From the NCBI RefSeq assembly GCF_011302055.1, contig NZ_CP049871.1:516501-580500 (forward strand): 64,000 nucleotides of DNA, read 5' to 3'. The position numbers and the translations under genes are program-made. Positions 22,287 to 30,063 of the stretch are shown one piece after another. Source of the stretch: Sphingomonas sinipercae. Its GTDB lineage: Bacteria; Pseudomonadota; Alphaproteobacteria; Sphingomonadales; Sphingomonadaceae. A model generated the notes under the pieces. It saw only the letters and a program-made list of their open reading frames with translations, was not told the DNA's origin and did no database searches. Position 1 is the first letter of the stretch. The number at the start of each line of letters is the position of its first letter.

Positions 22287-23219
22287 GCCCAGGTAGAACA
22301 GGTCTCCATTGGTGCCGGCGCTTGCGGCGTGCGCGGCCGCCAGCGTGCCGCTGCTGCCGCCGGTGAAGCCGCCATTGTCCTGGCCGAACCAGGTTTCGAC
22401 GCTGTCGGGTCCGGTTTGCCACAGGATGTCGTCGCGGCCGTCGCCGTTGAGGTCGCCGACGCCGACCAGTTCCCAGCCTTGCGGGATGACCTGGCCGGTG
22501 TTGACGAAGTTGTCGGTGAAGCTGCCGTCCGGATTGCCGAGCCAGTTGGTCAGCGTGCCGGCGGTGCTCTGCCACAAGATGTCGGCATAGCCGTCGGCGT
22601 TGAAGTCGCCGACGCCGACGATCTGCCAGTTGGTCGGGATGGTCTGGCCGGTGCCGGCGAAGTTGTCCTTGAAGCTGCCGTCGTTCTGGCCGAGCCATTC
22701 GGTGATCACACCCTGGTCGCTGCGCCAGATGAGATCCTCGAGCCCGTCACCGTTGAAGTCGCCCATCCCGTCGATGGTCCAGTTCAAGGGGATGTGCTGG
22801 CCGGTACCGGCGAAGTTGTCGCGGAAGCTGCCGTCAAGGTTGCCGAGCCATTCGGTGATGACGCCGGCATCGCTGCGCCAGATGAGATCGCCCAACCCGT
22901 CGCCGTTGAAATCCCCGGTACCGATCACGTTCCAGTTGAGCGGGATCACCTGGCCCGTCTTGGCGAAATTGTCGCGGAAGGTGCCGTCCAACTGGCCCAG
23001 CCACTGCGTCATCACGCCGGCGTCGCTGCGCCACATGATGTCGCCCAACCCGTCGCCATTGTAGTCGCCGGTGCCGACGATGTTCCAGTCGAGCGGGATC
23101 GCCTGGCCGGTGTTGGCGCTATTGTCGATGAAGGTGCCGTCGGCCTGGCCCAGCCAGGTCGTGATAACCCCCGTGTCGCTGCGCCACAGCACATCCGCGA
23201 TGCCGTCGCCGTTGAAGTC
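22284..23219 (-). repeat. 936-bp C-module block, copy B
   Basis: Same six-unit module and exact length as copies A, C and D. It groups with copy C by WQTGPD in the last unit and by synonymous sites around 22786-22795 and 23075-23080. It abuts the stranded uvrB fragment at its 3' end. Confidence 0.95.
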
Positions 23220-24332
23220 GACCAGGCCCTGGCCGTTAAGGTGGACCGGCGGCGTGCCGATCCGAAGCTCGACGCCGCCGCCTTCGATGGCAGTCGCGAC
23301 AAGAGTGCCCGAAAAGCCTTCGCCCAAGGTGAACGAGCCGCCGGCGTAGGTGACGGTGTTTCCGGTGATTGTGAAAGTGAAGTTGGCGGCATTGACGTCG
23401 GTGATGACGATGCGGTCCTCGGCCGTGAGATCGACGATGGCGTCGCCGTTCAGCTCGGCGGCCGTGCCACGGAAGGTATCTGCCCCGGCGCCGCCTGCCA
23501 GCGTGTCAGCGCCGGCGCCGCCGATCAGCGTGTCGTTCCCTTCGAGCCCGTACAAAGTGTCGTTGCCGCCGCGGCCTTCCATCACGTTCCCGACGGCGTT
23601 GCCGGTGATCACGTTGCCGACCGCGTTGCCATAGCCGGTGACGATGGTGCCGCTCAGCGTCAGGTCCTCGAAGTTGGTGAGGAGCGTGTAGCCTTCGATC
23701 GAGGCGAGCACCTTGTCGGTCCCCTGGTTGGCATCTTCGTAGACGAAATCACCAAGGCCGACCGCGTACACGTCGTTGCCAGCGCCGCCGTACATCTCAT
23801 CCGCGCCGGTGCCGCCGCTGAGGACGTCGTTTCCATTGCCCCCGTAAAGATGGTCGTCGCCCGTCCAGCCAAGAATGGCGTCGTCGCCGTCACCGCCATA
23901 CAGCCAGTCATTGCCCTGATTGCCGTTCATGGCGTCGTCGCCACCGAAGCCGAACAGCACGTCGTCGCCGTTGCTTCCGGTCACGCCGTCGTTGCCGGCG
24001 AGGACCGCCATGAAGAGGCCCTGCAGGTTGTCGCCCTGCACGAACTGGGTGAAGGTCGGAACGCTCATCGCAAGGTTGCTGGCGGTGAACAGAGTCGTCC
24101 CCGACAGGCCATAGGAGATGGTCGTGATCGTCCCGGTGGTGGGGATGTTTTCGCCGTTATACCCACCGAACGTGCCATGGAACGTTAGGAACTCGCCGGT
24201 TTCCTCGTCCACCACGGTAAGCTGCGTCTCGGTGTGCGTGGTGACGGTCCCGAACTCGAAATACTCGGCCAAAGAGCCGGTTTCGATGAACCACTGCAAA
24301 TCGAACGCGCTGCCCACCACGAAATTTGCCAC
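22284..24332 (-). CDS. Array protein B: RTX protein + FG-GAP C-module (682 aa)
   Basis: Residues 1-110 are unrecognised. Hemolysin-type calcium-binding repeats (GGDGDD, GGNGND, GGAGND) run at about 115-205 and again at 245-290. A linker domain (FRGTAAELNGD...GGGVELR, about 290-365) also occurs in proteins C and D, and the shared six-repeat module fills 372-682. No catalytic motif is seen, so an adhesin, matrix or surface-layer role is possible. Start is a GTG with AGGGGC upstream. No Sec signal; type I secretion is inferred from RTX. Unique variants (RSDQGV, IPLNWNV) show the module is not perfectly homogenised. Confidence 0.87.
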   Translation of the reverse strand: MANFVVGSAFDLQWFIETGSLAEYFEFGTVTTHTETQLTVVDEETGEFLTFHGTFGGYNGENIPTTGTITTISYGLSGTTLFTASNLAMSVPTFTQFVQGDNLQGLFMAVLAGNDGVTGSNGDDVLFGFGGDDAMNGNQGNDWLYGGDGDDAILGWTGDDHLYGGNGNDVLSGGTGADEMYGGAGNDVYAVGLGDFVYEDANQGTDKVLASIEGYTLLTNFEDLTLSGTIVTGYGNAVGNVITGNAVGNVMEGRGGNDTLYGLEGNDTLIGGAGADTLAGGAGADTFRGTAAELNGDAIVDLTAEDRIVITDVNAANFTFTITGNTVTYAGGSFTLGEGFSGTLVATAIEGGGVELRIGTPPVHLNGQGLVDFNGDGIADVLWRSDTGVITTWLGQADGTFIDNSANTGQAIPLDWNIVGTGDYNGDGLGDIMWRSDAGVMTQWLGQLDGTFRDNFAKTGQVIPLNWNVIGTGDFNGDGLGDLIWRSDAGVITEWLGNLDGSFRDNFAGTGQHIPLNWTIDGMGDFNGDGLEDLIWRSDQGVITEWLGQNDGSFKDNFAGTGQTIPTNWQIVGVGDFNADGYADILWQSTAGTLTNWLGNPDGSFTDNFVNTGQVIPQGWELVGVGDLNGDGRDDILWQTGPDSVETWFGQDNGGFTGGSSGTLAAAHAASAGTNGDLFYLG

Positions 24333-24360
24333 GAGACGCCCCTTATTTTCTCAATTGCGC

Positions 24361-24395
24361 TAAAATGGGGCCCGGAACGCAGTCCCGAGCCCCAT
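24361..24395 (-). terminator. Rho-independent terminator behind the outer-membrane protein gene
   Basis: On the minus strand, ATGGGGC pairs with GCCCCAT (24395-24389 and 24371-24365), extended by further C/G pairs in the loop, and is followed by TTTTA. It sits 13 nt past the stop of the 24408-25220 gene, so it should separate that gene from array gene B. Confidence 0.7.
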
Positions 24396-24407
24396 ATCCA
24401 AGCTTAA

Positions 24408-25220
24408 TCAGCCACGTTCACCGGCAGCCGGTGCCGCCGGTGCCACCGGCGGAAGCGGGCAGGTATCGGTGGCGAGGATGACGGACCCGTCCGCGCAGGT
24501 CTGCGAGGCCGGAGCTGCCGGAGCGACCGGCTGCGCAACTACAGGCTCAACGTAAGCCGGCGCTGCATTGGAGCCGCCGAAGCGGTAACCGAGACCGAGC
24601 TGCAGGATCGGGTAGACCTTGAAGTTATCAATGTCGTCTTCGATCTCGGCGCGTTCCTCAAGGAGGTCGGCAGCAGTCACGGCCGAACCGGTCGTGTACA
24701 GTTTGGTCACGCGCGGCGAGCCCTGGAACATCGCGCCAGCGTCAACGCCGAAATAGAAACCCGTTCCGCTCGTCGCCCAACCGACGGTCAGCGTCGGCGC
24801 AAGCTTCTTCGCGCGCACTTCGCCGATAATCGACCCGACCTCGGCCGGCGTGTAGATTTCATCGCCGATTTCGACGTCATCGGTTGGCGTCGCCGTCAGC
24901 TTGACTCGGTTCCGGCTGATGCGAAGACCAGGCGAAATGCGAAAGCCGCCGCCGAAGACATACAGGTCGACCATGGCGCCGTACGAACGCAGCTTGAGCT
25001 TGCCGTCGTAATTGACGTCGTCCGAATCCACATCCCGGCTGAGGCCGAGGAACGTCGCGTTGGCGCGCGCGCCGATGCTGCCAGAACGGTAACCGACTTC
25101 CGGCCCGATCCCGAGCGTACCGCCGGTAACGCCGACATTGACCGTGCCCGACTGCGCCGCCGCCGGAGTGGCCGTTGCGACCGCCGCGCACGTGGCCAAG
25201 AACACCCCAATCAGTTTCAT
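24408..25220 (-). CDS. Outer-membrane beta-barrel protein
   Basis: A 270-residue protein with a signal peptide (about 1-22, ending AAA) and alternating beta-strand segments typical of small porin-like barrels (GPEVGYRSGSIGARANATFL, YPILQLGLGYRFGG). After the barrel comes a Pro/Ala/Val-rich tail with two Cys residues. The start MKLIGVF is set by AGGGGGAAG immediately upstream. It is divergent from the LuxR gene, with a palindrome between them, and lies inside the array, so the regulator may control it. Function unknown. Confidence 0.8.
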   Translation of the reverse strand: MKLIGVFLATCAAVATATPAAAQSGTVNVGVTGGTLGIGPEVGYRSGSIGARANATFLGLSRDVDSDDVNYDGKLKLRSYGAMVDLYVFGGGFRISPGLRISRNRVKLTATPTDDVEIGDEIYTPAEVGSIIGEVRAKKLAPTLTVGWATSGTGFYFGVDAGAMFQGSPRVTKLYTTGSAVTAADLLEERAEIEDDIDNFKVYPILQLGLGYRFGGSNAAPAYVEPVVAQPVAPAAPASQTCADGSVILATDTCPLPPVAPAAPAAGERG

Positions 25221-25290
25221 ACTTCCCCCTTTTTTCAACGTGATGACGAACGTAGGTCGCACCGGTGTCGGGCATCGTTCCGTGAGTGTC

Positions 25291-25308
25291 ATATCCCAAA
25301 TGGGGTAT
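25291..25308. promoter_or_regulatory. 18-bp palindrome, candidate LuxR-type operator
   Basis: ATATCCCA-AA-TGGGGTAT: 8-bp arms with one mismatch around an AA centre. It is located between the divergent starts of the outer-membrane protein (71 nt away) and the LuxR-type regulator (70 nt away). Size and position suit a dimeric HTH regulator; binding is inferred. Confidence 0.5.
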
Positions 25309-25377
25309 TTCAAAGCGGGCTGTTAAATTCGCGCGAACCTGGGCTAGAAATTGACCAGCCGAGTCGGAGAGTGGCGC

Positions 25378-26466
25378 GTGAAGCTGACAACGCACTTAAT
25401 CTATGAAGCAGTGCTGGACGATCAGCTGTTCGCCGAATTGCCCACCATGATCGCTGAGGCGACGGGCGCTCGCAGCTGCGTTCTTCACTGGCGCGACTCC
25501 GCAACCGGCGCCGCGGACATCGCCGCCCACTCGGGCTATTTCAGCGACGAGCAAATGGAGAATTACGCGGCGAACTTCGTCGAATATGATCTGTGGACCG
25601 AAGCCGGAATGGGGCAGGGGCGGATCAACAAGGCGTGGAACACCACGGACCTGGTCACTCAGGACGAATATGACTCCAGCATATTCTACAACGAGTGGAT
25701 TCGCGCGATGGGCGACGACACCTATTACTGCTGCGGCTCCGTCATGGAGACGTTTCAGGGGAAGGGCATCATCGGCCTCCACCGCGGGCGCGCTCAGGAG
25801 GATTTTTCTGCCAGCTCGCTGAATCTTCTGGACGGGCAAGTCGAACATTTGCGGCGCATGTTCGGCATTCGCAGCCGAATTTCTCACCTCACCAAGCGGC
25901 TCGACCTGCTCGAGGCAATTTTCGAAAGCGGAACCGGCGCTTCACTGGTCATCGGCAGTGATGGGCGTGTCCTGGCCGCAAACCCCGCAGGCGATTCCTT
26001 TTTGTCGTCCGGGCGTTTCCTGCGCGTACGCAACGGCCGGATAGAACCGAGCGACGCGGGCCAAAGGGAAACGTTCGAACGGTCGCTGGCCATGTCGTTC
26101 AGGCCAGACCAACCGGGCGCTGCGGAATGCATCCTCAGCGACAAGGACGGCGCGCTCGTGATTGCGACTTTCACGCCGTTGACGGGGCAAAGCTGGCTGC
26201 AGGGATCGTTAGTCACGATCAACCGCACCGGGCAGCGCGTAGGCCGCGAACTGACCGCGCACCATCTGCAGTCCATGTACGGCTTGTCCGCGGCCGAAGC
26301 GGACGTCGCGTTGCGGCTTACCGAGGGCCGGTCGCTGCGGCAGATCAGCGACGAGCGCCGTTCGGCCCTCGGGACCGTGCGGACGCAGATGAAGCACATC
26401 CTGACCAAGCTTGGCGTGAGCCGCCAAGCCGATGTGGTGCGAACCGTTCTGACGCTCCTCAAGTGA
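25378..26466 (+). CDS. LuxR-type transcriptional regulator with sensor domains
   Basis: A 362-residue regulator. Residues 1-165 form an unassigned N-terminal sensor-like region with several aromatic residues and a CC pair. Residues about 175-280 resemble a PAS fold (GSDGRVLAANPAG). The C-terminal 65 residues are a LuxR HTH (LSAAEADVALRLTEGRSLRQIS...VRTQMKHILTKLGV). It has no receiver domain. The GTG at 25378 has GGAGAG at good spacing; a TTG nine codons upstream is the alternative. It is divergent from the outer-membrane protein gene and convergent with array gene C, and is the only regulator in the array. Confidence 0.85.
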   Translation: MKLTTHLIYEAVLDDQLFAELPTMIAEATGARSCVLHWRDSATGAADIAAHSGYFSDEQMENYAANFVEYDLWTEAGMGQGRINKAWNTTDLVTQDEYDSSIFYNEWIRAMGDDTYYCCGSVMETFQGKGIIGLHRGRAQEDFSASSLNLLDGQVEHLRRMFGIRSRISHLTKRLDLLEAIFESGTGASLVIGSDGRVLAANPAGDSFLSSGRFLRVRNGRIEPSDAGQRETFERSLAMSFRPDQPGAAECILSDKDGALVIATFTPLTGQSWLQGSLVTINRTGQRVGRELTAHHLQSMYGLSAAEADVALRLTEGRSLRQISDERRSALGTVRTQMKHILTKLGVSRQADVVRTVLTLLK

Positions 26467-26500
26467 AGCAAAGCCGCGCGGCGGCCTAAGCGATCACACG

Positions 26501-27436
26501 TCAGCCCAGGTAGAACAGGTCTCCGTTGGTGCCGGCGGTTGCGGCGTGCGCGGCCGCCAGCGTGCCGCTGCTGCCGCCGGTAAAGCCGCCATTGTCCTGG
26601 CCGAACCAGGTTTCGACGCTGTCGGGCCCGGTTTGCCACAGGATGTCGTCGCGGCCGTCGCCGTTGAGGTCGCCGACGCCGACCAGTTCCCAGCCTTGCG
26701 GGATGACCTGGCCGGTGTTGACGAAGTTGTCGGTGAAGCTGCCGTCCGGATTGCCGAGCCAGTTGGTCAGCGTGCCGGCGGTGCTCTGCCACAGGATGTC
26801 GGCATAGCCGTCGGCGTTGAAGTCGCCGACGCCGACGATCTGCCAGTTGGTCGGGATGGTCTGGCCGGTACCGGCGAAGTTGTCCTTGAAGCTGCCGTCG
26901 TTCTGGCCGAGCCATTCGGTGATGACGCCAGCATCGCTGCGCCAGATGAGATCCTCGAGCCCGTCGCCGTTGAAGTCGCCCATTCCGTCGATGGTCCAGT
27001 TCAAGGGGATGTGCTGGCCGGTGCCGGCGAAGTTGTCGCGGAAGCTGCCGTCGAGGTTGCCGAGCCATTCGGTGATGACCCCGGCGTCGCTGCGCCAGAT
27101 AAGGTCGCCAAGCCCGTCGCCGTTGAAGTCGCCGGTGCCGATGACGTTCCAGTCGAGCGGGATCACCTGGCCCGTCTTGGCGAAGTTATCGCGGAAGGTG
27201 CCGTCCAACTGGCCCAGCCACTGCGTCATCACGCCAGAGTCGCTGCGCCACATGATGTCGCCCAGGCCGTCGCCATTGTAGTCGCCGGTGCCGACGATGT
27301 TCCAGTCGAGCGGAATCGCCTGGCCGGTGTTGGCGCTGTTGTCGATAAACGTGCCGTCGGCCTGGCCCAGCCAAGTCGTGATGACCCCCGTGTCGCTGCG
27401 CCACAGCACGTCCGCGATGCCGTCGCCGTTGAAGTC
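26501..27436 (-). repeat. 936-bp C-module block, copy C
   Basis: Exactly the length of the other three copies and most like copy B (WQTGPD, and the same synonymous sites near 27001-27010). Private changes include RSDSGV in unit 2 and AATAG near the C-terminus. Confidence 0.95.
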
Positions 27437-29020
27437 GGTGAGACCGAAGCCGGTCCGATCCGCCATCTGCAGTTCTACGCCGCCGCCATCCGCGGCGCGA
27501 ACGAACAGGTGGCCGGCGAGCGCGTTGGAAAAAGTTAGCGAGCCGCCCGTGTAGGTCAGCGTGTTGCCGACCAGCGAATAGCTGAAGCTGGCAAGACCGA
27601 CATTGGTAATGACGATCCGGTCCTGCGCCGAGAAGTCGACGATCGTGTCGCCATTGAGGCCGGCGGCAGTGTCGCGGAAAAAATCTCCACCGGTGCCGCC
27701 AACAAGGACATCGGCGCCAAGGCCGCCGGTCAGCGTGTCATTGCCGTCAGCGCCGTAGAGTGTGTCGATTCCGCTGTTCCCGGTGAGGACGTTCGCCGCG
27801 CCATTGCCCACGAGGGTGTCGTTCCCGCTGCCCCCGATCGCATTCTCGATCACCGTGCCGCGAGCGATCACGACGTTCCCGACGAAAGCGCCAATGTTAG
27901 AAAACGCTTCCGGATTCAGGTCGATCAGCTGGTTGCTGATGAACCCGGAATAATCGAGTGTGTCCACGCCGCCGTTATCGAAGATGGTGTACGAGTAGTT
28001 CGGGTGCAGGGCGGCGTCGAATGCCGCCCGGCCGCTCGTATTGTTAAATCCGTACGTCGTGTTGCCGGTTCGCGTGGTTGTCGACAGCCCGTACAGATTG
28101 CCCATCGCAATGATGTCGGCGACTTGCGGCGTCACGACCGGCAGGTTCGAAAAGCCGCGGCTCGAATAATAGCCGTTTTCGCCGTTGTCGAAGTACGACA
28201 TGATGCTGATTGCGGAACCGTCGTTGCTCCACAGCGCGTCGTTCGGGTAGATCGCGCCCGCCGTCCCGGCGTTCGAATTGCTGGTGTGCCCGATCCCGAG
28301 CGCGTGCCCAATCTCGTGCATGTAGGTGTGAAGGTTCAGTCGATACAGCGCCACATTAACGATCGCCGAGCTGGTTATGTGGTTCGAGCTGACGGTGTCG
28401 GCGAAAGCGCCTGTGCCTTGGTCGAGGTCGTCGAACGTGATTTGGGCGGCGCCATTCGTCTCGACGAAATTCACGCCAATGATATCGGTCCACTGTTGCA
28501 GCGCCTGCAGCGCAACCGTGCGTCCGGCGTCGGTCAGCCCTTGAAAGTTGACCGTGAGGCTGCCGCCTTGAGTGACGTTGAAGTGGTGATAGTCGCCATC
28601 GAAAAAGCCGTGCGTCATCTGGTCGGCAAAGTCGTCCAACGTTCCCTCGGACGGCGCCACATAGTCGCTAACGGACAGCCGGTAGGCGCCGGTCCCGGTA
28701 TAGCCGGGAACCACCTCCGTCGGGGCCCAGGCCGCGACGTCGATGTAATAGGTTCCGTCAGTCGGGGCCGTAAACACCAGCCTCGACCCGCGGCCGCCAC
28801 CGCCATCGTCGTTTTCGGCGATGAGCGAGCCGTTTGAATCGCGGAGGTAAAGGTAGGGGTCCTCCAATGTAATGATGTTCAGGGCGATGGTGACTTTCTG
28901 GCCCGCCGTCAGTGTGACCGCGTACCAGTCATGATCGCCGACCGTCTCGATCGCATTGTCGACCATCGACCCGACCGAGATTGTGGAAGTCGTGGTGGTA
29001 TCGCCCGGTATGTCGACCAT
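26501..29020 (-). CDS. Array protein C: serralysin-type protease + RTX + FG-GAP C-module (839 aa)
   Basis: Probable secreted zinc protease. An N-terminal PPC-like domain (about 15-120) is followed by a metzincin domain with HEIGHALGIGH (235-245) and a Met-turn SIMSY (Met274), both typical of M10B serralysins. Then come RTX repeats (about 395-450), the linker domain shared with B and D (about 450-525), and the six-repeat module (529-839). No Sec signal is visible, as expected for type I export. GGGAG lies 8 nt before the ATG. Starting with PPC instead of a short propeptide is uncommon for serralysins. Confidence 0.9.
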   Translation of the reverse strand: MVDIPGDTTTTSTISVGSMVDNAIETVGDHDWYAVTLTAGQKVTIALNIITLEDPYLYLRDSNGSLIAENDDGGGGRGSRLVFTAPTDGTYYIDVAAWAPTEVVPGYTGTGAYRLSVSDYVAPSEGTLDDFADQMTHGFFDGDYHHFNVTQGGSLTVNFQGLTDAGRTVALQALQQWTDIIGVNFVETNGAAQITFDDLDQGTGAFADTVSSNHITSSAIVNVALYRLNLHTYMHEIGHALGIGHTSNSNAGTAGAIYPNDALWSNDGSAISIMSYFDNGENGYYSSRGFSNLPVVTPQVADIIAMGNLYGLSTTTRTGNTTYGFNNTSGRAAFDAALHPNYSYTIFDNGGVDTLDYSGFISNQLIDLNPEAFSNIGAFVGNVVIARGTVIENAIGGSGNDTLVGNGAANVLTGNSGIDTLYGADGNDTLTGGLGADVLVGGTGGDFFRDTAAGLNGDTIVDFSAQDRIVITNVGLASFSYSLVGNTLTYTGGSLTFSNALAGHLFVRAADGGGVELQMADRTGFGLTDFNGDGIADVLWRSDTGVITTWLGQADGTFIDNSANTGQAIPLDWNIVGTGDYNGDGLGDIMWRSDSGVMTQWLGQLDGTFRDNFAKTGQVIPLDWNVIGTGDFNGDGLGDLIWRSDAGVITEWLGNLDGSFRDNFAGTGQHIPLNWTIDGMGDFNGDGLEDLIWRSDAGVITEWLGQNDGSFKDNFAGTGQTIPTNWQIVGVGDFNADGYADILWQSTAGTLTNWLGNPDGSFTDNFVNTGQVIPQGWELVGVGDLNGDGRDDILWQTGPDSVETWFGQDNGGFTGGSSGTLAAAHAATAGTNGDLFYLG

Positions 29021-29127
29021 GTGAGAACTCCCAATGTCGGCAAGAACTGCGCCAGAACAGTGAGATTATGGTAGTCTGCTGTTTTAGATACGCAATCGGC
29101 GCTGATGCGCGCAAGCTGGCGTCCTGC

Positions 29128-30063
29128 CTAACCCAGGTAGAACAGGTCTCCGTTGGTGCCGGCGCTTGCGGCGTGCGCGGCCGCCAGCGTGCCGCTGCTG
29201 CCGCCGGTGAACCCACCATTGTCCTGGCCGAACCAGGTTTCGACGCTGTCGGGGCCGGTGCGCCACAGGATGTCGTCGCGGCCGTCGCCGTTGAGGTCGC
29301 CGACGCCGACCAGCTCCCAGCCTTGCGGGATGACCTGGCCGGTGTTGACGAAGTTGTCGGTGAAGCTGCCGTCCGGATTGCCGAGCCAGTTGGTCAGCGT
29401 GCCGGCGGTGCTCTGCCACAGGATGTCGGCATAGCCGTCGGCGTTGAAGTCGCCGACGCCGACGATCTGCCAATTGGTCGGGATGGTCTGGCCGGTACCG
29501 GCGAAGTTGTCCTTGAAGCTGCCGTCGTTCTGGCCGAGCCATTCGGTGATGACGCCAGCATCGCTGCGCCAGATCAGATCCTCGAGCCCGTCGCCGTTGA
29601 AGTCGCCCATGCCGTCGATGGTCCAGTTCAATGGAATATGCTGGCCGGTGCCGGCGAAGTTGTCGCGGAAGCTGCCGTCGAGGTTGCCGAGCCATTCGGT
29701 GATGACGCCGGCATCGCTGCGCCAGATGAGGTCGCCAAGCCCGTCGCCGTTGAAGTCGCCGGTGCCGATGACGTTCCAGTCGAGCGGGATCACCTGGCCG
29801 GTCTTGGCGAAATTGTCGCGGAAGGTGCCGTCCAACTGGCCCAGCCACTGCGTCATCACGCCGGCGTCGCTGCGCCACATGAGGTCGCCCAGACCATCGC
29901 CGTTGTAGTCGCCAGTGCCAACGATGTTCCAGTCGAGCGGGATCGCCTGGCCGGTGTTGGCGCTATTGTCGAAAAACGTGCCGTCGGCCTGGCCCAGCCA
30001 GGTCGTGATGACCCCCGTGTTGCTGCGCCACAGCACGTCCGCAATGCCGTCGCCGTTGAAGTC
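29128..30063 (-). repeat. 936-bp C-module block, copy D
   Basis: Exactly the length of the others. It shares WRTGPD and several synonymous runs with copy A, including GTCCTGCCTA extending past the stop codon. Private changes: RSNTGV and TFFDN in unit 1, GDLMW in unit 2. Confidence 0.95.

Noticed and set aside
22329..24188. A 619-codon plus-strand open frame (and similar ones at 18590-19621, 26546-27538, 28981-30519) opposite the array genes
   Set aside because: They arise because the repeated 51-residue units lack stops on the other strand. The translations are repetitive Ala/Val/Glu sequence without a ribosome site or family.
18608..30063. CRISPR-like regular repeats
   Set aside because: The 153-bp periodicity is in-frame protein repeat structure; there are no short repeats with unique spacers and no cas genes.
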